Assembly: GCA_905331475.1 (NCBI GenBank)
Contig: CAJNYU010003469.1
Location: forward strand, 62,001 to 126,000
Source: Rotaria socialis
Lineage: Eukaryota > Rotifera > Eurotatoria > Philodinida > Philodinidae
Direction: 5' to 3'
Length of the DNA: 64,000 nt
The position numbers were made by a program, and so were the translations under genes. Shown piece by piece: positions 13,258 to 24,102 of this stretch. Within the stretch, counting starts at the first letter, position 1. Every line of letters starts with the position of its first letter. The notes under the pieces are model-generated. The model made no database searches and had not been told where the DNA came from. It saw only the letters and a list, made by a program, of their open reading frames with translations.

Positions 13258-16200
13258 TTATTCAGTTGCAGTTGCTCGTTTTGTTCGATAAGCAACTTTC
13301 AATTGTGTATTTTTAAGTTTTAATGTTGGACCCAGTTTAATAGCAGCAGCCGCTGAATTATCATCAGCAAAAGTAACAAAGGCAAAGCCAGGTCGAACTC
13401 CTTTAGGCTTTGTTTTAGCTGGTATTAATTCGATTTTAATTGCTTTTGGAAAAAGTTTTTTAAAATCAGCTTCTTCAACATTTTCAGGCAATTGACCAAT
13501 ATATATTGAATTAGTCACATTTTCTGCTGCTATAATTAGAGAAAAGGAAAACTAGTAAAAACGATGATGAAGCAACAAATTCCAAAACAAACCTGGTTTA
13601 GCCTGTGGTGTTTTATTTGTATTATTGTCTGTTGGAGTTGGTTGTTTTTTCTTCTCTTCAGAATTTTTATTTGAATCAGTAACGGCTGGTTTAGTTTGTT
13701 TATCTAATTTACCATAAGCATAAGATACATTGACTTTTTCGCCGCCGATTTTTGTATGAGCTTTTAGTGCATTAGCACAATCGGATTCATTGTCAAATGT
13801 AACAAAAGCTAATCTAAAACAAAATAAAAATAAAATTACTCCAATAAAAACAAGTATTGATGAGAACTTACTGCATTATTTTATGATTTGGACCAACTTT
13901 TCGTTTTTGCATTTTCACTGATTTTGCTTTTGGATAGAGCGATTTCATATCCGATACAGTAATACTTTCTTTAATTGAATTTATGTACAGTTGAAGTTTA
14001 TCAAGTGGCTTATTTGAATTTTCTTGTTTAGTTGTTTCACTTGCAGATTTTTGTTTATTTTGTGTTGCGGTCGGTGTAGATTCCGATTTTGAAGTTTTAG
14101 GCGTGAGATTTTGTTTAGAAGGAGGAGTTGCTGTTGATGATGATTGTTTTGATGCAGACTTAGGTGGCGAAGAAAGCATTTCTTCGTCATCATCATCATC
14201 CTGGAAAAATTTAGTTATGAAAAAGATCCACGATATTATGTTTAACTTACATCGTCATCATCTTCGTCGTCGTCATCATCGTCCTGTATTAATTCAAAAT
14301 AAGTTTGTTTCAAAATCAAAAGAAGTTTACTTACATCATCATCATCGTCGTCGTCGTCTTCAACAAGTGGTGGACGTTTGTTACCAGATTTGGTCTAAAT
14401 AGTAAAATGATTTGTTTAGGAAAAACATCCTCTAGTATATTTTTACTTCTTGTGAAGATCTTTTTTTGAGGATGGATTTGATTGCCGTTTTCATATCATC
14501 ATCAGCATCATCGTCCTAAAAAGAAGAATAACCCTTATTGTGACACGTAAATTATGGTTGTACGAGAGTACTTTGACTTAAGGGTGTAACAAAGGATAGA
14601 TCAAAATAAAAAGTTAAGTTTTAGAACTGTTCCAATAAAATTTCTCTGGATTATAGTAGTAGAATCCTCATTAAGCGAGGCACCATTACATGCCCTTAAT
14701 AATGAGTATATATTATTTTCGCTACTTACTGAATCATCATCGTCGTCATCCTCATCCTCATCGTCGTCGTCATCGTCATCATCATCATCATCATCCTCTT
14801 CAACAGGAGGTGGACGTTTTGCAGCAAGTTTTGTCTAAAAGCGATTGCCACTTTTAGTTACAAAAAAAATATTTTGATTTAATTTTACTTCTTGTGGAGT
14901 AGACTTTGTTTTAAGGATGGATTTCAATGGTTTTTTTGCTTTATCATCATCATCCTGAAAAAAGAACAGCAATTAAGATAACAGTGAAAGGATCGATTTT
15001 TCAGAAATATCGCAAATCGAGCTTTAACAAATTTTATACGAAAGCAGGAAACAAGCGATCACATCGATTTCTATAAGATTTTCGGTGTGTCGAATACAGA
15101 TTGATGTTTGAAAGGAACACTACTATGAACCCTTTACACAGAGTATAATTTGAGTTTACTACTCACAGATTCATCATCGTCGTCGTCATCGTCAGAATCA
15201 TCATCATCTGGGATAAACGATGGTTTACCAACAGGTTTTGTCTGGAAGAATAAACGATTCGTTTGATTTTTGTTACTATTTGAACTCACTTGTTTCCCAC
15301 TAACTAATGGTTTAGCAGCTGACTTCTTAGGTATTTCTTCATCATCATCGTCATCGTCGTCGTCGTCATCATCATCATCATCGGAATCATCTTCTTCGAT
15401 AAATGATGGCTTAACGAATTTAGCCTATATTCTAAAATTAGTTAGAGTAAGATCATCGCTTAAACTTACTTGTTTTCCGCTAATAGGTGCCTTGATGGAT
15501 GACTTTTTAGGTACTTCATCATCATCGTCATCAGAATCATCATCATCATCATCATCATCATCAGAATCGTCATCATCTTCTTCTAGCAACAATGATTTAG
15601 CAACAGGTTTAACCTACAAATTTGATTTATTACACTGAATAATATTGACTTATTATACTCACTGGTTTAGCGACAGACGCTTTCAAAGTTTTTTCATCCT
15701 TATTGTTAGTTACTTTTCCTTGCTGTATATTTTTATTTAATACTGGAATGTTTTTATCACTGATTGAAGTTTCATTTTTGAGCTTTTTTGCTTGAGGACC
15801 TAGTAGAATATGAAGGAATTTTAACTCTAGAAATAGCAAGAAAATACTAACTTGATTTATCAGTAACATCAGCTGGTCGTTTTTGAGCTTTCGATGGTGT
15901 TACTTTATCAGACACTTTTTGCTCTAAAGATAAATGTGAACACAATACAAATAATAATAATAAATTAAGTAATATAGACAAACCAAGTTGAGCTTTTTTC
16001 TGCAATGAGCTATCAAGCACAGCTGATTTATTAAGTGATAATTTTCCTTTTGCTATATTAGGAGTAACAGTAGGAGTCGACGGTTTGCCAGATAATGGTG
16101 CAGATTTCTTTAATTTCGATGGTTTTTCGTCTTCATCATCATCCTTAAATGAACAATGTTATTGTTTTAAAGATAACATCTCAAAATACTCACATCATCA

Positions 16201-17506
16201 TCATCATCGTCATCATCTTCTTCATCAGAATCATCATCGCTCTCATCCTAAACACAAAATCGTCAATACAATAACTATATTAAAATAAATATACCGATTC
16301 ATCGTCATCGTTTTCAACTTTTTTACCAGTTGCTGAAATTGAAGGTACCGATTTTCCTCCACCAGTCATTTTAGCAACAGTTTGTTTAATTCTTTTTTCT
16401 TGTTCATCATCATCTTCATCATCATCATCATCATCATCGTCCGAACCATTATCGGCATCAAAATCCATCTGAGCAAATGTTTAAATATCTTATCGTTGTG
16501 GCTTTAAAAAGAAAACTTTTTACTTACAGATTCGTCATCATCATCATCGTCGTCATCATCTTCTTCATCAGAATCAGTAGCCTTGTTACCTATTTTTTTC
16601 AAATTACTAGTTGTCGATCCTTTTTGTTCAGACACATCAGTTTTGAATTTCTTTGATTGTGGACCTATTTGTAATGAAAAGAAAAACATTTAGTCTCTAT
16701 TTTAAAAACCTATAAATATATCGTAGTTTATACAATAAACAATTACTGTCAATATTCAAGTCTCTCAATGAATGCTGTATTGTGATAAGAGTCACTTTAT
16801 GACGAAATAACTAATTACCTGCATTGTCACTTATATTTGACAATCGTTTTTGTGGTTCAGGACGTTTAGTTTGAAAAGCTACTTTGAGTTCAGTACTTTT
16901 GAAGCTTGCTCCTTGTTTAACAGCAGCTGCTGCTGCACTATCATCAGGAAATGAGACAAAAGCATGGCTAAAATATAAGTTACAAAACATTCTAACTTAT
17001 CGCAATTAAAAATTTACCCAGGTCTAGTTCCTTCAGCAGGTGTCATTGTAATATTTTTTGCTTTCGGAAATAGTTTTTTCAAGTCATTTTCTTTGATGTC
17101 AACAGGTAATTGTCCGACATAAATACTATCCGTCATAAATTCACGTTTCACATCGGGTGATCTTCCTCCACCACGATTGCCACCTTGGAAGCTTCCACGA
17201 CCACGATCACCACCTCGGAAACTTCCACGGCCACGATCACCACCTCGGAAACCTCCACGTCCTCGATCTCCACCTCTGAAACCTCCTCGGCCTCGATCAC
17301 CACCTCTGAAACCTCCTCGGCCTCGATCACCACCTCGAAAACCTCCTCCGCCTCGATCGTTACTGCCCCTAAAGCTACCACCACCACCACGATTTCCAAA
17401 ACCTCCACGACCTAAAGTAAAATATATTACTAGAATTTTTTTCAAAATCACACTTTTTACCTCGACTATCACCGCCACGTCCACGTGATTGTTGTCGATC
17501 AGACAT
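13258..17506 (-). CDS. Nucleolin-like RNA-binding protein, RGG-RRM-acidic-RRM-RRM
   Basis: Probably a nucleolar RNA-binding protein of ribosome synthesis. Twenty exons sum to 944 residues in frame. Exons 1-2 give MSDRQQSRGRGG and an RGG box of repeated GGDRGRGGFR units. The first RRM follows (TDSIYVGQLPVDIKENDLKK and HAFVSF). Exons 4-18 then encode long Asp/Glu tracts separated by Lys-rich linkers, coded by GAT/GAC triplets. Two more RRMs end the protein: LQLYINSIKE with LAFVTF, and TNSIYIGQLPENVEEADFKK with FAFVTF, closing YRTKRATATE. RRM1 and RRM3 resemble each other closely. Known nucleolins have acidic tracts first, RRMs next and RGG last, so this order is unusual. The AG before TTTAATG fits a leader acceptor. 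Function is inferred from composition and domains; it is not proven to be the orthologue. Confidence 0.8.
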
Positions 17507-17724
17507 TAAACTTGAACAAAATCAAACTAGACGATGATTAGTCTAAAAAAGTGAAATATTCTTAAAACAATTAAATTAATCATAATTGAAGTCTATATTT
17601 TTTCTTATACTAGATACGAACAAAAACTAGTAAAATTGTGTTCGTGACACGTCAAAAACATCTAGATAAAATCAAATAGGGTAACAAAAAACAAGAGATC
17701 AGGGTATAAGATTTAAAAAAACAG

Positions 17725-18732
17725 CTAATACTGTTGTGCTTCTTTCAACCAATCAAGAAGTTGTGGTGTAAAATAAGTGATAAGAATATCGGCACCAGCA
17801 CGTCTCATTCCAATTAAACTTTCAATAACGGCCGTTCGTAAATCAAAAGCATTGGCACGTGCTGCATGCCATAACATTGCATATTCTCCTGACACTTGAT
17901 AAACAGCTAATGGATGATGAGGAAAACGTTGTTTAACATCTTTTATTATATCTAAGAATGGACCACCAGGTTTGACCATTAACATATCGGCTCCTTCATT
18001 AACATCACGTTCAGCAGCCCGAATCGCAAGACCAGCAGATACAACAGGTAATTGATATGCACGACGGTTACCTGCAGATGGAGCTGATTGAGCTGCATCA
18101 CGAAATGGACCATAAAAACAGGAAGCAAATTTTGATGAATAAGAAAGAACTGCAACTGAACTTCCCAAGTTATTGGCTAATAAAATTTTCTTTATTGCAT
18201 CTATTCGTCCATCCATCATATCGGATGGAGCTATAATATGTGCACCATCTTTCGCGAAGTCAAGTGCTATTTCAGCTAATCGTGTAATTGATGCTTGATT
18301 ATCAATTGTACCATCTGGTTTCAATATTCCACAATGTCCATGTGATGTATAACCACATAAGCAAAGATCAACAGCAATGGTTAATGATGGTAATTTTGCA
18401 CGAAGCATTGGTAAACATCGTCGAACAGGTGAGTCCTTTGATGATGCATAGTCACCAGTTGGATTTTTACATGAACTATTTGTTACACCAAATAAAATAA
18501 TTGTCTTTAAACCTTTGTTAACTAATGGTGATAAATGATCAAGGAGCGCATCAACACCATAGCGACGTTGCTCCGGGAAATTTGGAATTTCTTCGCTGGA
18601 TTCATCTGGAACAAGATCAGTAACAAATACTGGATAGATCAATTGATTTGTGCTAAGTAATGTGTTAGAGCCATGCCATGAACGTAGTGTTTCATTAAAA
18701 TAACCGCTATGTAAAATATGGCTTGCCTCCAT
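17725..18732 (-). CDS. ALAD: Delta-aminolevulinic acid dehydratase (porphobilinogen synthase)
   Basis: Condenses two 5-aminolevulinate molecules to porphobilinogen, the second step of haem synthesis, in the cytosol as an octamer. One uninterrupted frame gives 335 residues, against about 330 in human ALAD. Zinc-binding cysteines are C124, C126 and C134 in DLCLCGYTSHGHCG. The two active-site lysines are K201 in SYSSKFASCFYGPF and K254 in ADMLMVKPGGPFLDI. The N-terminus LHSGYFNETLRSW matches the animal enzyme, so the ATG at 18732 is well supported. The complete Cys triad marks the zinc-dependent type. Its stop lies about 220 bases upstream of the nucleolin-like start on the same strand. The absence of introns is notable beside intron-rich neighbours. 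Confidence 0.96.
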   Translation of the reverse strand: MEASHILHSGYFNETLRSWHGSNTLLSTNQLIYPVFVTDLVPDESSEEIPNFPEQRRYGVDALLDHLSPLVNKGLKTIILFGVTNSSCKNPTGDYASSKDSPVRRCLPMLRAKLPSLTIAVDLCLCGYTSHGHCGILKPDGTIDNQASITRLAEIALDFAKDGAHIIAPSDMMDGRIDAIKKILLANNLGSSVAVLSYSSKFASCFYGPFRDAAQSAPSAGNRRAYQLPVVSAGLAIRAAERDVNEGADMLMVKPGGPFLDIIKDVKQRFPHHPLAVYQVSGEYAMLWHAARANAFDLRTAVIESLIGMRRAGADILITYFTPQLLDWLKEAQQY

Positions 18733-19473
18733 TAATCGAAAGAAAATGAGCGAACAAATTCCCTTAACACATAGTCAAATCGAATAAATTCAACAAAGAA
18801 CCACACAGGTAGTAAATTGAAAGTAACCAATCAAAATTCAATGAATCCTCGTTTCTGATGTCTTTAGTTATTGTTCAAGAAAAATTAAGAGTATAATTTA
18901 CTAAATGTCTTTCTGATATTTATCAGATTTGTTCAAATACTAGGATTGTAGATCATTTAGTCATTAGGATGTCGCTAGTAATAGATATGATTACGTATAT
19001 TGGGTCATAATAATCGTTATCAATCGTAACTAAATTTAAATAAGAATAAACGAAATCTTATAAGCTATACACATATATTTATAATAGAATAAGCGGCCAG
19101 TCATTGACTTGATATCATGCACTGTATTGAGTACTTAGCGTGGCATCGTTAATAATTTTGCTATGAAAAAAACACAATAGCAAAAATCTATCAAGAAGAG
19201 CCGTGATGAATATTATCGTTCCAATTTCAACATTTCCCTAGGTCAAAGATGTCTTCAAAGGTAGTGGTTATTTTCTAGTGACAATAGTCATCGCTAGTAT
19301 AGTCATAGTTGATGCCATTTTAACATCTTATATTGGCAGTAGTGGAATCTCAAGCATGGTTAATTATATTGAAGAAAAAAAATGGATAACATTTCAAGAA
19401 TTAACGTTTGTGTATTTGTTTTCAAGTGTTAAAATGAAAATGAATAAAGACAAAATGCAAATAATAAAATAAT
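18733..19473. other. Intergenic region between ALAD and the oxygenase gene
   Basis: Should hold the ALAD promoter on the minus strand. A plus-strand open stretch near 19241-19472 follows an acceptor-like CCCTAG and has a hydrophobic segment, but it has no recognisable family or partner exon, so it is not called. Confidence 0.45.
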
Positions 19474-20535
19474 TTAATATGAATTTGGTTGAATTATAGT
19501 TTGCTCTTCAGCAAGATTTGGAAAAACTCGGCTAACTTTTTTCAATAGATAATCTCCATAGGTACCAGTAAATTTATGCACACTTGCTTTATCCCATCGA
19601 TATTCAGCATCATCATCAATTTTCATGATTTCGTCCATAGGTATCGGTAATACTTCTGCATCCCAATGAGGATCAAGAAAAAATGGAAATGATAATCGAT
19701 CACGTGATGTTGATAAATTACTTACACGATGTAGTGTTGATCGATAATATCCGCCGGTCATTCGGTCAAGCATATCACCAATATTACATATATATGTATT
19801 TGATATGGGTGGTGCTTCCATCCATTTATCATGGCCAAGTTTAACTTGTAAACCGCCAATATCATCTTGTAATAATAGTGTTAACATTCCATAATCAGTA
19901 TGTTCACCGACACCCCATAGATTTTCATTTCCTTTCTGTTGACAAAATGAAGCTGGATAATTAAAGATACGAAATAGACAAGTAGGCTCATCAAGAAAAT
20001 AATTTTTATCGAAAAAATTTCCATCTAACTTAAGTGAAAGTGCAAGGCCAGTCATTATTGAACGACCGAGATTTTCCATCGCTGTCATATAAGTCAATAT
20101 AACATGGCGAAATTCATTATCATTCTTTTCAACAGAAGGAAACTGATTGCGTCCGTGTAATGGTACTTTATTACGAATTTTCGGATGATTATCATCGTCG
20201 ATTTCTGTACCAAAATAAAGACCTTCTTTGCCATCTGGTTTTCCACTAGTTAGCTCATTACCAACTGGAAAATAACCACGCCAAGCTCGACCACCCTTAC
20301 TCATTGCTATTTGCATTTTATTTTCTAATGGCTGTGAAAAAAATTGTCTACTGAATTCCATTAATTCTTCTTGTAATTTCATAGGAATACCATGATTTTT
20401 AACATAGAAAAAGCCCCATGTACGACATGCACGATGGATTTGTAACGCAATCTCTTCTTGGCGACCATCATTTAAATCATTAATTAAAAATGGACTTATG
20501 TCAATGATAGGCAACGATGTTTGATCTTTACTCAT
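19474..20535 (-). CDS. 2-oxoglutarate/Fe(II) oxygenase, isopenicillin N synthase-like
   Basis: A soluble non-haem iron oxygenase; the substrate is unknown. A single uninterrupted frame encodes 353 residues. The N-terminal DIOX_N segment is PIIDISPFL with HRACRTWGFFYVKNHGIP. The double-stranded beta-helix core holds the iron ligands H212 and D214 in GEHTDYGMLTLLLQDDIGGL and H269 in YRSTLHRV. The 2-oxoglutarate-binding pair is R280 and S282 in RDRLSFPFF. All catalytic residues are therefore present. This family is typical of plants, fungi and bacteria (isopenicillin N synthase, flavonoid and gibberellin oxidases) and is sparse in animals, so horizontal origin is possible. There are no introns, but the base composition by eye is like its neighbours. 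Confidence 0.9.
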   Translation of the reverse strand: MSKDQTSLPIIDISPFLINDLNDGRQEEIALQIHRACRTWGFFYVKNHGIPMKLQEELMEFSRQFFSQPLENKMQIAMSKGGRAWRGYFPVGNELTSGKPDGKEGLYFGTEIDDDNHPKIRNKVPLHGRNQFPSVEKNDNEFRHVILTYMTAMENLGRSIMTGLALSLKLDGNFFDKNYFLDEPTCLFRIFNYPASFCQQKGNENLWGVGEHTDYGMLTLLLQDDIGGLQVKLGHDKWMEAPPISNTYICNIGDMLDRMTGGYYRSTLHRVSNLSTSRDRLSFPFFLDPHWDAEVLPIPMDEIMKIDDDAEYRWDKASVHKFTGTYGDYLLKKVSRVFPNLAEEQTIIQPNSY

Positions 20536-21403
20536 GTTGTATTATTATATTACCATTTGCTGCGTTATTTCTTTACATGCGTTTATCTACCTTATCTCGG
20601 ACTACTCGCACATGGTGCGGAAAAAAGCATTGATTACATTTTTTCTATGGCAACTTATTTTGATCATGATTAAAATAAAAAGCACACATTTCACTCGTTT
20701 GTTTTTCATTGTTTTGAAAACTATCATAATATTAGAGAATACTATCATGTGAAACGGTTGCCTAAACGAAAGTATTAGCATGTCATAACTAGTTTTCATT
20801 TTTTAATAATAATATATAATCAAATGATTGCATTGTGATTCATTTTTCTTGAACAGTATTTAATGGTTCTATTGATGAATTTAAGATAGAACTTGTATTT
20901 CTCATCATTCATAGATGCATTGATAGTTCTGTTGAAAGTGATATATTGCGAGTCTAAGAAATATCTCATACAGCATCAAATTTTCCTGGTGGAATAAGGA
21001 TCATATTCTGAAATTAACTATGAATCATCAATGTGTATGAGAATTTTAATTGATTGCTTGAAAAAGTTTTTGAATCAGATCGGTCTTCTCTTTCGAGTTA
21101 CTCTTAGTAATCGTTTGATATTTAAGAGAAATCGTGGCTCACGAATACTCTTTCATATGCCGTCTGATAGTGTAGAAAAAGGAAATATTGAGATTAATTA
21201 TTCTATATCAACTTTCACATGGCCATCCTGATGATTATCATTCACATGCTATACAATTATACTCCGTGTTAATTATTACTTTCAATTTTTAAAATAATAG
21301 ACAAACTACAAGCATAGAAAGATAAAATAATATTAGTGTGATTTCCCATGAATCTATGCGTTCTTAACATTTTATCCAGAGTCTACTTTTTTATTTCTTG
21401 TTC
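20536..21403. other. Intergenic region upstream of the oxygenase gene
   Basis: Nothing was recognised besides AT-rich sequence. It presumably contains the oxygenase promoter. Confidence 0.45.
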
Positions 21404-21411
21404 GTTCAAAT

Positions 21412-22397
21412 CAGAGACCGAAACCGATGACAAAAGTGCCATTCGATTCGATTCGGCTTTTTAGAACTGTGATTCGATTCGATTCGGGTTTTCTGATCTT
21501 TTAAAAATTGTAATTCGATTCGATTCGATTCGACTCAAATTGGGTTTACAAAATATGGTATTCACTATTACATAGTATTGTTGTTTTCAGACTGTCATCT
21601 TAGAATGAGAATAGTCTGTCGATCTTCTATAGAAATATGTTGAATAAATATAATTTATGAAGATATACATAAGAATTATTCATTTTTTTCAAGAAAGAAC
21701 ACATAAAATATAAATTAATTAACACATCTAAGTAGACTAATTAAATAAGTTTATTTTCTATAGAACGAAGAAAAATAATATCATTTACTGTATATGGATC
21801 TATATTTACAGTTGACCATAGCCATACTTAATAAATAAAGAGGTTGATATCAAGACCCCAATCGCACTGGAATTGTGAATAAAGTTAAAGTCTTATTCAG
21901 TAATCTAATTGATACATTAAGAGTTAAAATCACCTCTAAAGTATTACTTAACTCTTAATGCACCAGTCACATGGCTTAATTCAACTATAATGTTAATTTA
22001 CTTCTCAGTGTGATTGGGGCCTAAATTGACTAACGAAAAAAGAAAGAAAGATGGAACACTCGTTGTAAGTGAGCATTTCTTATGCCAATCAAAATGCACT
22101 TGACCATGATAACGATATGAACAGAACAGGGATGACCATTAAATAAGCACGACTGACAGAAACAAAGAAAGAGAAACAGTGGACGTCCTTTTTCATGCGT
22201 CATCTCTTATACTAGTCAACTGCCCTTGACCATAACACCAGAACAAAGAAAATGATTTTCAATAGTCGAATGAAACTGAAAAAAAACGAATCGATTCGAT
22301 TCGACCTCTTTTCTAGAAGTATCATTCGATTCGATTCGTCTGGGGCGAATCCAATCGAATCGAATTATTCGGCAATTCGATTCGATTTCGGTCTCTG
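21412..22397. mobile_element. Second non-autonomous hAT-type DNA transposon
   Basis: Terminal inverted repeats are CAGAGACCGAAA at 21412-21423 and TTTCGGTCTCTG at 22386-22397. They are bounded by an exact 8-bp duplication GTTCAAAT at 21404-21411 and 22398-22405. Both arms carry dense GATTCGATTCG words, at about 21442-21535 and 22295-22390, the kind of subterminal array hAT transposases bind. There is no transposase frame. The CAGAGA start is shared with the element at 1413, but the internal sequences differ. A smaller foldback unit lies in its centre. Confidence 0.87.
21854..22021. repeat. Small foldback unit nested in the second hAT-type element
   Basis: Inverted ends GACCCCAATCGCACTG (21854-21869) and CAGTGTGATTGGGGCC (22006-22021) match at 14 of 16 positions. 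TTAAGAGTTAA and TTAACTCTTAA form an inner stem. No clear target duplication was seen, so nested insertion is likely but not proven. Confidence 0.5.
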
Positions 22398-22776
22398 GTT
22401 CAAATACAACTGTTGGTGAATGTTTTATCTACTACACGTGTAGGTTTTTTGCAAGTTCAGATGCTACAATATATAGTCGTGTGAGCAGGTCTTGATGAAT
22501 TTTCTTTATTTGTTCAAAATTTACAAACAGCTACGTGTTTTACCTCTAGATTGAGTAGTATCTTATTATTACAGTAGAAAATTAAGTTTTTTTTATTGTA
22601 CATGAGGCACTCCCGATGATGATAAAATCAACACTAATGCGTCTGATTACTAACGAGGCGCCTGCTCTTATGATATTTTAATCAAATATATTCACTTAAA
22701 TACACCGAAGTATAAAAAGTCTTTGTGAATAATAATAAAAACTGTACAAAAATCGACAACAAATTTCTCTTCGAGT

Positions 22777-24102
22777 TCATAGAGTTGACGATTTAAATGT
22801 TAAACTAAGTTTAAATGATTGCATAGGATATTTTTGAATTAGTTCTTGAATAATTTCTTCTTGTATATGTATTGGCCATGCCAGATCAATCTTCATAACA
22901 TAAGGTAATATGAAATTCGCTATAGGATGACTTCTAATCATCACCTTAATATAAATAGAATCATCGTGAATAAAAGAACTATTCTCTTGTTCAAGCAATG
23001 CTCGTGGAATAAATTTAGAAATTCCACATCCAACATTCATATCAGATTGTGGTTTTTGAAAGGCTTTCAAGTTGATATCAGATTGAAATGATTCAATTAT
23101 ATGATTGTCTTGATTAATTAAATTATAAAGACAAAATATCACTTGATAATTGAATGGCCAATCAAGTATTGCATCATAATCACCGCGCATTAAGACAATA
23201 AAAATCGACGAATAAGTTGATTGACCAATGCCATTACCATTAAAATGGAGACGCACACACAGTTTGTAACCATCCGGTGAAGTGTAAAATGGTGGTGATG
23301 TCACAGATTCAGAGTTATCTAGATGAAATCATATTAAAACAAAGTATTTAATTAAATAGCAGTTCTTACTTGAACGATCTTTAATGTTATTAATTCTCCA
23401 TAATAATATGCCATTGTGAGAACTGACATCATTTTGATTCTGATGAGTATTTTCTACTGAAAGAATTTTTTCTTCAGTACCTAGTTGATATAATGCTGAT
23501 TGATTTACAAGTTGCTGTGTAATCGCTTTTAATATTTGTACATTGTTCGATAATTCGTGGAGTTTTTCAGTCAATAGTTTTAGTTGCAACATTATATTAT
23601 TTTTAATTTTTGGTTTATGTGATGTATTGAAAGGATATTTAGTCAAATGTTCCTTAACAAACTTTATTAATAAGGCATACATTCATAAATAAAATGAACC
23701 TGTATTACTTTATAGTTCTTAAATAGACCATTCCAATGACAAACATAGCAATTGATATGTAAATTTTTCATATCATTTTGTATGCCTCGATCATAAAATA
23801 TCTAGATTAAAAAAAAGCAGCATGAAGCAAATTTAAAACTTACAAAGAAATGTCTTACATCGTTGGTACGCGTAATCTTTGGACATTGATGGCATGTAAC
23901 GAATGCTCTATAATTAAAACAATCACTATAGAGTTAATTTTAACAAATGAATTAATAATCACTTGTATTCAGTATCTAGACATGATCGACAAAAGCGATG
24001 ACCACAATCTAGTTGAACAGGATTTCGTAGAATTAGATTGCATATTTGACAGATGTACTTTACATCAATTGCATTTCTATTTTCGCTATTAAATCCAACC
24101 AT
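22777..24102 (-). CDS. Short TRAF-family protein: RING, degenerate zinc finger, coiled coil, MATH
   Basis: A predicted cytoplasmic adaptor and ubiquitin ligase downstream of TNF/Toll-type receptors. Five exons (24102-23963, 23907-23844, 23801-23709, 23652-23370, 23318-22777) sum to 373 residues. The RING shows YICQICNLILRNP, LDCGHRFCRSCL and CHQCPK. A single TRAF zinc-finger region follows (NLHINCYVCHWNGLF... then EHLTKYP). A Leu-rich coiled coil lies near KLLTEKLHELSNNVQILKAI. The MATH/TRAF-C domain reads GILLWRINNI, YTSPDGYKLCVRL, MRGDYDAILDWPF and SFIHDDSIYIKV. Typical TRAFs are 400-570 residues with several zinc fingers, so this is reduced. In the one finger the last expected cysteine is Tyr. 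MATH similarity does not settle which TRAF subgroup it belongs to. Confidence 0.87.

Noticed and set aside
14103-16288. Ser- and His-rich plus-strand frames
   Set aside because: They are antisense readings of the GAT/GAC Asp codons of the nucleolin-like gene.
17148-17488. Long frames rich in Pro/Arg, Thr/Ser or Glu/Val opposite the RGG box
   Set aside because: They are translations of the RGG triplet repeats in other frames and on the other strand.
19241-19472. Plus-strand open stretch with a hydrophobic segment between ALAD and the oxygenase
   Set aside because: It follows an acceptor-like CCCTAG but has no recognisable family, no start of its own before the hydrophobic part and no matching upstream exon.
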